Shown here: piece by piece, positions 44,501 through 56,544 of the stretch | How positions within the stretch are numbered: position 1 is the stretch's first letter | Layout of the letters: the number at the start of each line of letters is the position of its first letter | NCBI GenBank assembly: GCA_001414345.1 | Contig: LLCB01000001.1 | Coordinates: 434,001-498,000 of the forward strand | DNA length: 64,000 nucleotides | Origin: Hymenoscyphus infarciens | Taxonomy: Eukaryota; Ascomycota; Leotiomycetes; Helotiales; Helotiaceae | Direction: 5' to 3' | The notes under the pieces: model-generated | The model's database searches: none | What the model saw: only the letters and a program-made list of their open reading frames with translations | What the model was told of the DNA's origin: nothing | Translations under genes and position numbers: made by a program

Positions 44501-44640
44501 TTACTAATATCCACTGACTAATCAACTCTTTTTCTTAAAAGGCACTGTTAAGTGAAAGATTTTAATCGTTTATTTACCTAGGTCTTGAAGATAAATCATA
44601 TAGTGGTGGATGTTATATTTCCAGGCGGTCTTTCCCGGAT

Positions 44641-44810
44641 GTTTGTGAGGAAGCTGCGCTGCGAGTTACTCGTAAGTCCGCTATAAGTTACTTATAGGTG
44701 GCTGAGCCATTGGATGACTTCCGAGTAAGCCACAAGTTACTCGTGAGGAAGCTATAAGTAACTAGCGCGTGAATTACAGCTGCGAGTGACTGGCCAGTAA
44801 GCCAGATGAA
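44641..44810. repeat. Degenerate tandem repeat of about 20-bp units
   Basis: Words of the type AAGTTACTCGT, GAGGAAGCTATAAGT and GTAAGCCA recur several times in about 170 bp, for example GTGAGGAAGCT at about 44645 and again at about 44744. The units are too diverged to give an exact period. A similar array lies upstream of the next gene at about 48950 in the other orientation. Confidence 0.55.
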
Positions 44811-45234
44811 CGACTAAGATGTACGCAGATGAGTCAAAAACGGGAAGCGACAACTTTTTCAGTTCAGATTTTCATTTCATTTCACCACCAACAAATATTA
44901 CTACAAAATCGATAATCATTCTATCTCAACGGGCTAGAGACCATCCTCATCAAAGTTAAAAAGATGAAAAATAAAAAAAGCTTTCTATTGATTTTTTCGT
45001 ATAAAACAGACGAGACTTATATCCTTGTCACTCCATCCAATACCAAGGCAGAAGGCAAAGGTAAAAAAAAACACACCGGGGTAACAACAAAAAAAAAACA
45101 CATCCTTCACACAGAATTACGAAGGAGATCCAGGACTCATTCCTTGACCATCACCTCGATAATTTCTTTCAACAATCCATGAGCTCCATTCATTATGCTG
45201 GAAACCATATGTACACCACAAAATCAATCATTAC
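44811..45234. other. 3' flank of the glucanosyltransferase gene
   Basis: A-rich sequence with no gene. It includes the probable 3' UTR of the GH72 gene. Confidence 0.4.
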
Positions 45235-46693
45235 TTAAAGCAAAACAGCACCGAGGAAGGTGAATGCAACAACAATGCTACCCATGACTAATGGTTGAGT
45301 GCTTGCTGGTCCTTGGAGGGAGGAAGCGCTGCTCTTCTTGGTGGATGAGGCACCGGCAGTGGCAACAGCAGTGACGGATCCAGATCCCTTGGTGGCAGTT
45401 CCGGTGGAAGTTCCACCCGCGTTTTGAGAACCCTTTCCAGCAAGACCGACACCAGTTCCGGCACCCTTCTTCATGTAATCAGCGGCGGCACTTGGGATGG
45501 CTGGGAGATCATCGTTGGAAACATCCCAGTTGGCAGACTTGGCTGGGCAGTTGGAAGCACCACCGGTAGAGTTGTATCCTCCGTCACCAGATGGGTTGGA
45601 GGTCTTGGCGAATGCGGCCTTCAAGGTGGTGTAGTCGGGGAGTTCGGAAACGGTTCCTCCGCTGATGGAAACGAGACCATATTTGCTTCCCTCCTCAGAG
45701 TACTCGTAGACGAGACCACCAGAGTAGACTGGGGTCATTTGGGTGCTGTAAAGAGCGCCAACCTCTTCCCACTGACGGGTGTTGGTGTTGCAACCATACT
45801 CAGACAAGCTGAGACTATTAGCGGGTATCTCAAAGAATTGGGTGTTTTAAAAACTTACAAGAGGGGGAGACCGTAACCAGTGAAGTTCTTGACCTTTTGA
45901 TCCCATCCAGAGGTGGTGAAGGAGGAAGGATCACACCAAGAGTAATCGTTGAAGGCAAAGAAATCACTTCGCTCATCATCGGTACCACAGTTCATGTATT
46001 GTGCCATCTCGAGACGGTTGGAGTTGACATCGGCGGCAGAGTAACCGACTGGGATTTGACGGTAACCACGGCTTCCAAGGTATTGTCTCATGTCACGAGT
46101 GACAGCCTTGACGTATGGGGCACAGTTGGTGGTGGAATCATCGTTGATCACCTCGTTGCCAGAGAAGAAAGCCAACACGTTGCTGTACCCGGCAAAAGCA
46201 TCAATGGTAGCAAAGATGTTTTGGAGGTAGGCGGCGTTGTACGAAGGAGCTGGGGTAGCTCGGTTGATGGAGTACAATGGGGTGTTGACATCGAGCACCA
46301 AGTAGATGCCAGCATCTGCCAGGGCTTGCATGCACGTATCGTGGTTGACCGAGTTATCGACCGTGTAGATACGGACGGTGTTGAGGCCCAAATCCTTGAA
46401 CTTGGCGATATCACGGGCGCAGGTGGTGGCATCTGCGAGAGGGTCGACCAATTTGGACGATCCACCAGGTTGCCAATCAACACCACGCATGTAGAATCTG
46501 CTGGTTCCTTGGAAGAAAGCTGTAGTCTGTTAGTCATTGGGTCCATTCAGAGTAGATCTGAGGATGGCATACCATTTCCCTTCTTGGTGATGGCCTCCAG
46601 GGTCGCTCTTGGTTTGATGGTGGGCTCGGTAGGAGTAGGAGTGGCGAGGACAGAGGCGACAGCAAATGCTGCCATGGCGGTAAAGGTCTTCAT
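45235..46693 (-). CDS. gel: GPI-anchored beta-1,3-glucanosyltransferase, GH72 (Gel/Gas/Phr family)
   Basis: Exons in transcript order 46693-46573, 46519-45859 and 45808-45235 give 451 residues. The signal peptide is MKTFTAMAAFAVASVLA. The GH72 domain spans about 35-340: FYMRGVDWQPGG at the start, acid/base Glu163 in FFSGNEVIND and nucleophile Glu264 in LFLSEYGCN, the latter rebuilt across an intron. The serine/threonine/glycine-rich stalk (about 375-430) ends in a hydrophobic C-terminus (MGSIVVAFTFLGAVLL), the signal for GPI attachment. There is no cysteine-rich CBM43 module, so it belongs to the Gel1-like short subgroup. It elongates beta-1,3-glucan at the outer face of the plasma membrane and cell wall. 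Codon use is strongly biased to C-ending codons, a sign of high expression. Confidence 0.97.
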
Positions 46694-48948
46694 CTTGAAG
46701 AGGTGTTTTTAATTGATCTGTAGACGGACGGAAGTATTGTATTTGGGGTGGGAGAAAAGGTTGCGGGAGGGTCGGGAGAGGGGGTTGAAATGGGACGTCA
46801 ATAAAAAGGTGAACGTCTCGAGAGAGTGAGAGAGCGTTCGTGAAGGGGTCAATTAGAATTGGTATTAGAAAGGCAACTACAAACGAATGGTTGTGCCGTT
46901 AAGAGGAGAAGAAGGTTGTCGATGAAATGGGTTGAATCAAGCAGAGGAAAGAGCGAGAGGGCAGGAGAAAAGGGATGCTGGAAATCGAAGTGGCAGGGGG
47001 GGCTGGATTGGGGGGGGGGTGAGACTAGTCGAGTCTAAAGTCTTGAATGACAGGGGCTGTGGCGGGATGAGTGGATGAGTGGCGGAAGAGGCAGTAGTGG
47101 GCCCCCCAGAATCCTTGGCATCCACTTTTGCAAAGGGCTCTAAAGTGGAGACTGGGCTCGTCTGCCAGTTAGAGGAAGCCGTACTTTGTCTTGCTATTTT
47201 AGGTGCAGACATTGGTACGAGCAAGAAAACACGAGCTGTCATCAACTGCCTCGATTCTCCGTACTTGACCTCCCCTCCTCAATATCTCCTCAATTGCCTG
47301 CTTTCTATATTTCTTAGCCTTCTTCACCACCGTTGATTTAGACTTCTTCTATTATGTCAACATACAGGTCAACGCAACACTCTCCCAACCCCATCTTCAA
47401 CCTCCCAGCAGGGCCAGCACCCGCCAGCATCCACCGCTCGGCGCAATTAAAGCGAGATTTGATGGCACTTTGGCATGGAGCTACTACTTTTTTATTAGTA
47501 GACTTAGGATTGCCCCCCCAAGAGTGTCCGTATCCTCCTCTGCTCCTGCCACACCGGACTCTCTACGCACACGTTGGGGGATTCTCCTGGAAAAAGGGGT
47601 CCTAGACTCCTAGTCCTGGAGCGACTGTAAGTCCCCGGGCTTTTCAGGGGACTGCTAATTGAGGATCATCAGCGTCACGACTCACCACACAATTGTGGGT
47701 TTCAACCAAGAATCAGCGTCATCTGTCTATCCATCTTTGGCCAAAGTTGATCGCAGGTTGATCGGATCCATTGATAAACCCTCCCACAATCCCTCCTTCT
47801 CCATCTTCAATCTCTCCTAGTCTCCTAGAGCCCTTCCTCTGCAGAATCTATTTTCGTTCTCTGTTTGCTGTTCGCAGTTCGCAGTTCTTTGCATTATCGT
47901 CTGCACAATTCCCTGATTTTTGAACATATTTTATGCGAGTCTACATCCCCGCTGCATGAATTTTCAGGGGCTCATTCCAAGAAAATCGGTCCCAAGTGAA
48001 AGATTTCTTGCCACCGCTGCCAATTCTTGGTTTCAACTTGGGACAGAAAATTGGGGTATTGGCATACAATTGGCGACCATTTTTCCATTTCATCATCTTC
48101 CACTCAATCATCCCTCGCCGCAGTCTTTTCCAAATTTAGATGTCATGTCTCTCCATGTCTTGACGCTGGACATTATGGGCCCTTATATCATCAGCATCTA
48201 CTGCGCAAAGCTTCACCGAATCTCTTCTGTCTGCACGGAATGAAAGATTCGTGTGCATCTTGTAATCCTGCCGTTTCGAGGGCTGCTATTGGGCGAATAT
48301 ACGATCTGCTTATTCTATTTCAGCTGGATTCGGGTATCTATAATGTTCCTTCTCTCGTGGAGGTGCATCATTATTCCATCTGAATCCTACCCAAGGAATC
48401 ACGAGATTTGTTATTGTCAGAATATACGACTCAATTCATAGAGTATTTGACCTCTGTTAACCCTCGATTTTTGCTCGGAATATCTACGACCAAGTGCATC
48501 ACTCCTGTGTTCACTTCTTCGGGTTCAATCCCAGGGCAGGCATGTCCCTTCATCGTCACAGGGCAAAAAATCAAGGCCAACAAGTCCGCAATACCAAAAG
48601 CCTAGAACGAAATGCCGGGATCTCCCAGATTTCAGCATTTCCAATTGTTCGTCGCAAGTTTGATGGAAAGTCAAGTGACACCTGTCACCAAGCATGGACC
48701 TGGATTGAGCATCGCATTTTCTTTCATCTGAAGCAGGGTTCGCGACAGGTTCATCGTGTCTATTTCACGATTTATTCTTGTCACGAGACGACTTCTTACG
48801 AAATTCCAATATAGTTTAACCACGTGATTCAAGTCATAATGCCTTTCTCAGTTTGAGCAAAAGTTTAAATAGCCAGATAGTTAATTTGTAAGTCGTCCCT
48901 TGATGATTTATCCATTTTGCAAGATTTTCAAACGATTTTCATTTCAGT
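46694..48948. other. Long upstream region of the glucanosyltransferase gene
   Basis: About 2.2 kb without a supported gene. Close to the gene it is G-rich on the plus strand (C/T-rich on the coding strand, including a run of ten G's near 47011-47020), like leaders of highly expressed fungal genes. Frames at 47354-47605 and 47920-48243 have no domain. Confidence 0.45.
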
Positions 48949-49042
48949 AGCTTACTAGCTCGTCGAGGGTTTACTTGCTCGTCGATAGCTTACTGGCTTA
49001 TTCACAGCTTATGCGTTGGTCCACAGCTCACGCACCAAGCCC
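48949..49042. repeat. Tandem array of about 19-20-bp units
   Basis: Four to five units beginning AGCTTAC or a close variant follow each other (AGCTTACTAGCTCGTCGA, GGTTTACTTGCTCGTCGA, AGCTTACTGGCTTATTCA, AGCTTATGCGTTGGTCCA). The reverse complement shares GTAAGC words with the array at 44.6-44.8 kb. Confidence 0.65.
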
Positions 49043-49175
49043 GAGAACATGTAGATAGATCTATTTGAAAAGCGACACAAACAGAGGCATTGCAACCATG
49101 GGATCTTTAAATACAGCTTTTTTATTATTCATGTTTTCAATTTCCTCATCTCCAACCAACCTACTCTACCTCGAA

Positions 49176-52100
49176 TTATACTTCAAGTCTTTGCCTATTA
49201 GGATACATTTCCTGAATCAATTGTTCCAACTCAAAAAGGCCTTTCTCATTTTTGGCTTTCAGTTCCGCTACTACTGCTTTCAAGAACAGCTCGGTGAGTA
49301 GCCGGTCATTCTTTGCCTCAACAGCCTTTGAGAACTCTAGGTCGGTGGAAGGATCGAGAACCGCGCCATGTTCTAGAAGCAATACGACGAGATCGGTAGG
49401 GGGCTTCTGATGGGATTTTTTTTTTGTGATGCCTTGCAGAGAGGACCAGACCAGCGTTTATTGCCGGGAGGATGGATGTATGTGCCCCCTATCTAGCAAG
49501 AGTGTGACCTGTTTCAGGGCCTCTTCGCGATGGGCCTGCATTGCTTGTTACATAATTTCCATTATAAGAAATGCTTAATGTGAGGGTATCTTATATCGTC
49601 GAAGAACTTCTATTTTCTCTAGCAAGATTACTTGTAGACGTGTTTTTGCCTCGGGTGCAGGCACGGGTCTTTTCGTCGATATATTGAATCTTTGGATTTT
49701 CTCCATAGTGGAGAAGTCGCTTCATGTTCCCTATTTTCTACGGGGTCGAGTATATTGATGCTGCTTCTTTTTGTAAGGCGCTTGCTTGCTTCCAGTCCAC
49801 CCACCACGGGCATCAGCATCAGCGCCAAGCTCCAGGAGGAACTTGAACTTGAACATGGTAGTTTTTAAAAGCAGCCCTTTCCAAAGCACCTTCAACTTTC
49901 AAGCAGCGAGCGCACTTTTTACCTTCGCTCCGGTATCAAGTAGGTCTTTGGAGACTCCCCGATTACCTTTGAGGGCTGTGCTTCGGAGTGCGGGAGTTGA
50001 GTCTGTATCTTGTCCTTTATCTATCTTTATTTTGAGGATGCCTTATCGTTTGGTTTTGATCGTTTGGCTGCTGCTGCTGCTGCTGCTGCTGCTTTAAGTG
50101 TGGTTTTTCTTCTCTACCTTTTGTTTGACTTTGGGGATTTTGTGCTTGTGTAGCTAGCTGTCTTTATACCACTCCTGCTTCTGTAGGTAGTAAGAGTGAG
50201 AGTAAGAGTAAGAGTAAGAGTGAGAGTAAGAGTAAGAGTGAGAGTAAGAGTAAGAGTAAGAGTAAGCTGCATGAGCTCTATCTTGCTAACGTTCATGATG
50301 AAATAATGCGACTGGGGGTTATTTACTTATCACGGTAACAGATTCCTGGATTTATATCACGGTTAGTAGTAATTAAAAGCTTTGTAATCTTATTGTTTCT
50401 AAGTTTTATGACGTGTTTGTTCAAGAATCGCCTTCATCAAAGCACTCCGCATTATATCTCTCTGGGGATGTGTATATACGCGTTAGTCTAGATCCGTGCT
50501 AGTGTTAAGTACTAAGTAGCATAGAATAGACAGTGGTTTATTGGGTAAGTCGAGAAAACCGTTGTCGGAAGGGGACAGTCGGAGGCTTTTGGCAGGTTAG
50601 AGTTTACCGAGCTGTAATAAAAGGCGTTTGGATCCCATAGTAACACCCACGAGTGAGAAACCGACATTTCGAAAATCACGTTGTTATACTTGGTATCTAG
50701 CACGCAACCTCTTTCATGTCTTACCCATTAGTCCCGAGAATCTCTCAAAAGGGGAAACTTGCCTTCTTGACGATCGAAAATTAAATTTTTGTTGGCTACT
50801 GTGAAAGTTCTTCGTATGATCCGTGATTTGCTTTTCCAGAGTGGATTTCTTAGCTAGTACCAGAATTAGATTCAGAATCAGAATCAGAATCAGAATCTCT
50901 ATCTAACTAGATAATTAGGTGGGAGCTTAGGAGCTATCACCAATATCTCTCAAAAATCTTGTTCTTGCTCGGAAAAGTGCTTGAGATCATTCGATATAGT
51001 ACTAAGGTTAGAAAAATCTAGCTTGATCCCTATACTGTAAGCGGTAAGCGGTACGTATCTGAGGACTCTGAGGAATTTTGAGCTTTGTCTAAGGACGTTA
51101 GAGTGGAGGCATGATACCAAAGACTACTTCCTAGCAAGAATCTATCTCCGTAGTCGGGATGCTTGGTAAATTCCGGACTCCGGTGCCGTGGAGCGGTGAT
51201 GGTTGGAAATTGGAGATCCTTTTGTGGAGAAGTGGGCGAGGAGAAGGCGGTTGTTTGTATCGGGCTCCCCGGCCATGACACTTTTTCCCCATCGTTGTTT
51301 TCTGGATCTTCTGGATTATAACGTAATGAGACTTGATGGAATTCTTATGATATTGGAAGGATCCGAGATGTGGGTGGTGTTTTTGAACGTGGGTTCCTCC
51401 GAGGGGTTTATTGTCGCTGTCTCGGCTGGCTTTTTTTATGGTGGGTTGGGGGGGGGGGGGGGGGGGGGAAAAGGGGGGGAGGGAGGGGGGGGGTGTTGTT
51501 TTCTTTTTTGTGTTGGGGTTTTGGGTTTTTTGGTGTTTTTTTTTTTTTTTTTTTTTAATAAGCGGGTGGTATGGAGAGTAACTGGCAGACTTGCGGACGT
51601 GTCGTGAACTTCCTTAAGTTTGTGGTTTGTGGCATGACTTTTTGAATGTTTTGAGTTGGCAAAGGGCTCGGCTGAACTTGCTCGTATTGTTAGTGGGCTT
51701 GACAGGGAACCAATACAGTGGTTAAAGGCGGTTTCAGTATTACTTGCATTCCGTGGGATCTATTCTCAAGAGTTTACTGGATAGCATCTCTGACTTTGGA
51801 TAGCCTCTTCATTCTTCGAAACGTCGGAGTGTTGTACATTCCAGATTGGAAGTATAGCCGTATCTCGTGGTCCCACATCTGAAATGCGGATCGGCATCGA
51901 AAATAGACCTTCACTTCCAGTTAACCCGTCCTCTATATCTGCTTCTTTACGACCAGTAGCCAGTAGATGGAGTCTTTTGGAACTGGGGAGATCCTCGAGA
52001 CGTTCACAAAGCCCATCCCATTCGCTGTCTTGTATGGAACACTAGTCTAAAGTGTCGATAACAACAAATTTCTCCCTAGGAAACTGCAGCATGTCATTGG

Positions 52101-52700
52101 GCGCTGAAAATAGTGCTTCGACTGGAGGTGTGCTATCCCGGTGTGTTTTGTAAGGATCTTTGAGCACTGTGGGTGTCCATGCCTTCTGATGGACAAATTG
52201 CCCAAGGATAGATCTCATGAAATTTGACCCATTCTGCTATTTGACATCGGTAAAGGAAAAGTAAAATTAAGCGGGTGCTTTTTTTGGGATCCCTATGCAA
52301 TGCTGTGAGGGTGGAAGAACTGGCGGCATATAATCAGTGATAAGATACAGCTTGGTTGAGATATGATATAAGAGAAGCAGGCTTTCTTCCGAGTACCCTT
52401 GCCTTATTAGGAACGTGAGTTCAGACCTTCTAGAACAATTGCAGATATTGTTTGAGAAGATTTAGAAGAATGAGAATGGTGAGCAATGTAGATTGTTGAG
52501 CGATTGGACTCGATAGAGGCTTTTAGGAGTTCGCATGAAATTTGCAAGTCAATTAAGACCTTAACAAGCCTAGCAAGGTCTTGTTGCCCATGAGAGATAG
52601 GCCCAAGCTGATCGACCACTGGTTTGACAAAGTCTATAAGGCTAGCGATGGAGGCTACCAGACCTAAGGTCTCCCGGCGAAAAACTCAGCCATACTGAGA
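49176..52700 (-). pseudogene. Decayed NLR-like gene: N-terminal domain, NACHT remnant, ankyrin remnant
   Basis: Three separated blocks on the minus strand appear in the order of a fungal STAND/NLR protein. At about 52690-52407 lies an N-terminal domain (LGLVASIASLIDFVKPVV, then LARLVKVLIDLQISCELL). At about 52240-51840 lies a NACHT-like block ending in a Walker-B-like strand, EKFVVIDTLD, directly followed by a TAG stop (52042-52044), then LCERLEDLPSSKRLHLLATGR. At about 50060-49176 lie ankyrin-like pieces in changing frames (TALKGNRGV, FLLELGADADARGG, VTLLLDRG, VVLLLEHGAVLD). No Walker A motif is found. Stops, frame changes and inserted simple repeats (GCT at 50067-50093, AGAGTA-type at 50191-50265, AGAATC at 50873-50896, G21 at 51448-51468, T21 at 51536-51556) show that it is not functional. 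Family knowledge: intact relatives act in non-self recognition and cell death. Confidence 0.7.
51448..51556. repeat. G21 and T21 homopolymers within a G/T-only stretch
   Basis: A run of 21 G's (51448-51468) is followed by G-rich and TTTT/GGG sequence and a run of 21 T's (about 51536-51556). The plus strand here is almost free of A and C. It could form a G-quadruplex, or it may be the edge of a sequencing or assembly weakness. Confidence 0.8.
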
Positions 52701-53007
52701 ATTCAACCTCACAATGGATCACAGCCTCGCATCCTCGCCTCCAACCTTGGACATATGGTGCTTCTGCTGGGTGCGGTATGATAGGAGACCTGGAGCCATC
52801 TAACATAGTGTGGGAAAATGGCTTTCTTTGCTGGTTGTGAGGAAAGTGTTGTTGGCGGGTCGTATGAAGTGCCAGGCTACAGACTGCAGCACTCGAGCAC
52901 TCTACGAGACACCCTCCATGAGTGGCGAAAGGTGGCAGTAAACCGTTTAGGTTCGTACCTGCTTACCTAGCTTCTTGTTCCAGCTTTCTGGGGAAACTCA
53001 CGGAAAG

Positions 53008-53062
53008 TATCCTAAACACTTAGAACAACTTAAGATTGTTAGCCGAGATAGTTATAACAATC
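53008..53062 (+). repeat. Dispersed GGAACAA element, copy A
   Basis: About 55 bp: TATCCTAAACACT, then AGAACAA, a 33-bp step and ATAACAATC. Same layout as copies at 53694, 53761 and 58609. Confidence 0.6.
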
Positions 53063-53693
53063 AATTCCAACTCTCTCAAACCATTTAGTTGTTATAGAAA
53101 AACGAGACGTATTTACGGCCGCCTTTATTGTCCATCGCGACAGTGGCTGAGTTTCACCCCTACACTTTCCTGAACATCTGGCAAACCAGAAGAACACTAC
53201 GATAAAACCAACCACCTACTATTGATAACAGCTATCTTCTTCCCCAACTCCCTTTTATCCCCCCTTCTTTCCCATCAACTCCGCCACTACTACATTCCAA
53301 ACCGCATCCACGATTTACTCGCTAAATAGACCAAAGCCCGAAAAAGAAATCTTGATATTGAGAGCTTGAAGACTGTTACAGACTGAGACTTGTGGGATTG
53401 AAAACTTGAAGAATCTGAGATGATGAGGAATCATATCATTGTAAGACTCTTCTTACCTATCTCCATGTAAAGCCTCGAATCGTCAAAGTTAATTATGCGA
53501 ATTATCTAGAATAATCGATTCCTGTCAATTCTTGATATAGTAATATCGCGGCTAAGAGAATAGAAGGACCATTTGAGGAGAGGGATTCATTTTCTCAGGG
53601 AGTTTTCCTTCTGATGAAGTACAACTGAGATCATGGATTCATAGTCTTAGTTTTGCCTCTCCTAAAAGTAAAGAGCCCTTGCCGTCCCAGAAA

Positions 53694-53750
53694 ATTATCC
53701 TAAATACTTGGAACACTTTAAAAATTTAACCCAGATCAGCTGGAACAATC
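53694..53750 (+). repeat. Dispersed GGAACAA element, copy B
   Basis: TATCCTAAATACTT, GGAACA, then AACCCAGATCAGCT and GGAACAATC, with 32 bp from one GGAACA to the next. It lies directly before copy C in the same orientation. Confidence 0.65.
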
Positions 53751-53760
53751 AAAGAGAATT

Positions 53761-53815
53761 ACCCTGAATAGTGGACACAATTTCGAATATTGACCTAGAT
53801 CGTTTGGAACAATAT
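53761..53815 (+). repeat. Dispersed GGAACAA element, copy C
   Basis: ACCCTGAATAGT, GGACACAATTT, then GACCTAGATCGTTT and GGAACAAT, with about 33 bp between the two marked words. It forms a tandem pair with copy B. Confidence 0.65.
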
Positions 53816-54740
53816 TCGTCAACGGCAAGAGATACCTCACCTATTTCTTTTATCGTCCATCATGCGCTTGTAAAAAAAAAGAAATAGGGCTATCGATGCT
53901 GATATTTCACACATTCAAAGTCACAGCGCGTAAAGTCAAGATAAAAAACCCACAAGTCAAACGATACCTATCATTCATTACAATATCTCTATTAAGCTTC
54001 CTATCATTACAAATGCCATATCGAAAAAAAAAAGACGAACCACGAAGACCGGACCCCACCGCCAACACCATCAGGTCCTATGCTAGAATCAAAAAGTCAC
54101 ACCAACCAACCACCACAAAAAGCAGGCGCCATGAAGACATGCGTACAGGATGTACAAGGTTAGAAACAGGATGGACGGATGGAAAACACATTTCTCGTCC
54201 CCATCTCTTTTCTCTCGAAACGGTTTGAGGGTATGTATTTGTATGTTTGTGTCTTGGTATCAAAAAAGGCCGTTCTCCCTCCTGCTCCTATCTTCCTTCC
54301 TTCACCCCATCTGGAGAATCGTCTCCTGTCTGCCACCACGAAGAAGAAGAAAATGGTATCGCCGCCGTGAAGTTGACTGGAGAGGAAACTATGGAATCGG
54401 AAAATTCAAATGCGCGAAAAAACCAGAAAAAAACAAAGACGCTGCGTGAGTAAAATGTACAAGAGGTTGGGGGGGCGGTGTAGTAAGCAATATATCGATC
54501 GTGGGTATGGAGGTCGTGTGTTGTTCGGGAATGACTTTGGGGAAGGGTGCGTGAGGGGTCGTAGGAAGGTTGTTTGGTGTGGGTAATCGATCCCTTGAGT
54601 TGTAGCAAAAAATCCAACTACCATTTTGGTGTAACACTGGACAGCAGCCAGCTCATTTTTGGGCATATACTTCGTGGTTATGTGGACCGGGTGCGAGGGG
54701 GAATGTCGAAGGGTGGTATTGGAGGTGGTATTCGATTAAT

Positions 54741-55568
54741 TTACTTCTTTGAGACTGTGCCTTGGGGTGGTGATTTGACGTTATTGGAAAGCCATGCCTA
54801 TTGCAGAAAATGGAAATTAGCATTTAATATCAGGAAATTGGGAAATTCGGATTGGGATTCTTACCAAACCTTCCAATAATCCCTCTCCTGTAGTGGCACA
54901 ACTCGGTACCACGAACCAAATCTTGTCCTTCAGTGAGTTGAGCTTTAGCGCTTCTGTGACTTCTTGTGGTTTCATTGCTGCGTTATTTTGTTAGAAGTTG
55001 CCTTGGCACATGAGTGCAGAACGACAACGTACCTCCGGGAATATCTTGTTTGTTGGCGAATACAAGTAACAGTGATTCCTTCATTTCTCTGTCGTTGATA
55101 ATTCGGTGTAATTCTGATTTTGCCTCCTCTATGCGTGCCTTATCGCTCGAGTCGATGACGAAGATCAATCCTTGGGTGCCTGTAATTGAACAATCAGCGC
55201 TTGTCCTGAATCTGCCGCATTCAGGGTATGCCAATTCCCTCCCGGCCTATGTGGTGTATCATTTCCAAATAGTCTTGCGCCACGAGTTCAACAGCAAAAG
55301 TAGAGATTCCCAACATACCACTGAAATAATGTCTCCATAAAGGCCTGATCTTATCTTGTCCACCCACATCCCAGACATTGAACTTGACATTCTTATATGT
55401 GACCGTCTCCACGTTGAACCCTACCGTGGGAATAGTCGTAACATCTTGGTTGAGTTTCAGTTTGTAAAGAATCGTGGTCTTTCCCGCAGCATCCAATCCC
55501 AACATCAACAATCGCATTTCTTTCGATCCAAAGATCTTCCCCATCATTTTGGAGATCTGTCCCCCCAT
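54741..55568 (-). CDS. arf6: ADP-ribosylation factor small GTPase (Arf6/ArfB type)
   Basis: Exons in transcript order 55568-55319, 55179-55033, 54977-54865 and 54797-54741 give 188 residues. Gly2 (MGGQISKM) is the myristoylation site, and the amphipathic N-terminal helix follows. GTPase motifs are all present: P-loop GLDAAGKTT (24-32), switch [11 protein letters not shown], switch [19 protein letters not shown] and the SCAT loop. The [10 protein letters not shown] segment and the extra N-terminal residues are closer to Arf6-type than to Arf1-type proteins. Members control endocytosis, plasma-membrane traffic and polarity. The intact effector region argues for full function. The short C-terminal tail PPQGTVSKK comes from a 57-bp last exon. 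The exact subgroup should be settled by a tree. Confidence 0.95.
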
Positions 55569-56544
55569 TGTGTATAGCTTTTACGGACTCGTCTAGTTCG
55601 ATAGGAGAGGTGTGCTGGCGCAATTGAATGGGAGAATATTGCGATGACTTTGTCACGTCGTTCGACGAGGCTTCGAGAGGGATGGCGGGAAAGATGGTTC
55701 GGGATAACGTGTATTGTACGGATTGACGGCGAGGCTGAGACCACGGGTTGGCGGGCTTCGCTTTGCAGAAGAATTGCTCTTGGGGTGTTCCTTGACGGTG
55801 AGTAGGCGGTGATGGAGAGAATGGGCTGGCGTTGATCGCGGGGGATATCGCTGTCTAGATTGTTTGCGGAATCGATCGCAAAGGGTGTTTGTGGGTGATC
55901 GTGAAGGTGGAACTGAATAGTAAATTGTTCTTGTGCGAATGCTGGGAAAGGAGATTTGATACCGCGAACGCATCTGAGATTGGACGCGATGTTTCAGGGG
56001 TTTGTATGATCAGGTGACGCAGAATCCGCGTATCAATAAGCACTCTTCAGATTGGACTTTACAGACTGAGATGCGCGAACAATCAATATTCCCAATATTA
56101 CAATAGCAATTTTAAATTCTCGATATGACCTTGGACTCCTTACAAACACAAACCTCATTGCACCCAGGTTTGGTTAGTTGGAAGTAGCCCTGTTGGTTGA
56201 TCTAGTCTTTAGGGTTTAGAGTCAGAGTGCTCCTCCCTAATCATTGAAATCTGTATCAGAGCTTTAGCTCGCAGCACGCAAACTCACAAAAGGAGGTGAG
56301 TATAAACTGACATTGCGGTGTTGTGAAGGAGAATATGCTCCTTAAGCTTAATAACATAAACATGGGCTTGGCGAAGCGACCGCGGGGTAGTTTCCATTTT
56401 CCATTCATCAGTGACGTTGCACCAACCGAAACCAACCTGAGAACTGGTCATCCTGAATACCATTTCTCTCCTTCAACAACTCCAGATTTCAACTGTTGGA
56501 CCCTTTTCCCCAATACACACTCGCTCCTCCAAAGTTCCACCGCC
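55569..56544. other. Divergent intergenic region between Arf and mannose-6-phosphate isomerase genes
   Basis: About 1 kb that must hold both promoters and leaders. No further gene is seen. CT-rich sequence before 56545 and a purine-rich stretch after 55568 fit leaders in opposite directions. Confidence 0.5.

Larger units (their letters stand above)
52701..54740. other. Intergenic region with dispersed elements
   Basis: About 2 kb with no gene that I can support; the open frames between 53896 and 54640 overlap on both strands, are low-complexity and have no domains. Three copies of the dispersed GGAACAA element lie here. The right end is the 3' flank of the Arf gene. Confidence 0.45.

Noticed and set aside
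44264..44514. [14 protein letters not shown] protein frame
   Set aside because: It is only the translation of the CCAT microsatellite.
47354..47605. 83-residue plus-strand frame starting MSTYRSTQHSPN
   Set aside because: Short, proline-rich by chance in a C/T-rich leader-like stretch, with no splice partner or domain.
48522..48532. GGTTCAATCCC, matching the tRNA B box
   Set aside because: The flanking five bases do not pair into a T-stem, there is no A box at the right distance upstream, and no acceptor stem or poly-T terminator can be drawn.
53896..54640. Dense overlapping frames on both strands before the Arf gene
   Set aside because: They mirror each other on opposite strands, are low-complexity, and have no domain; treated as intergenic.
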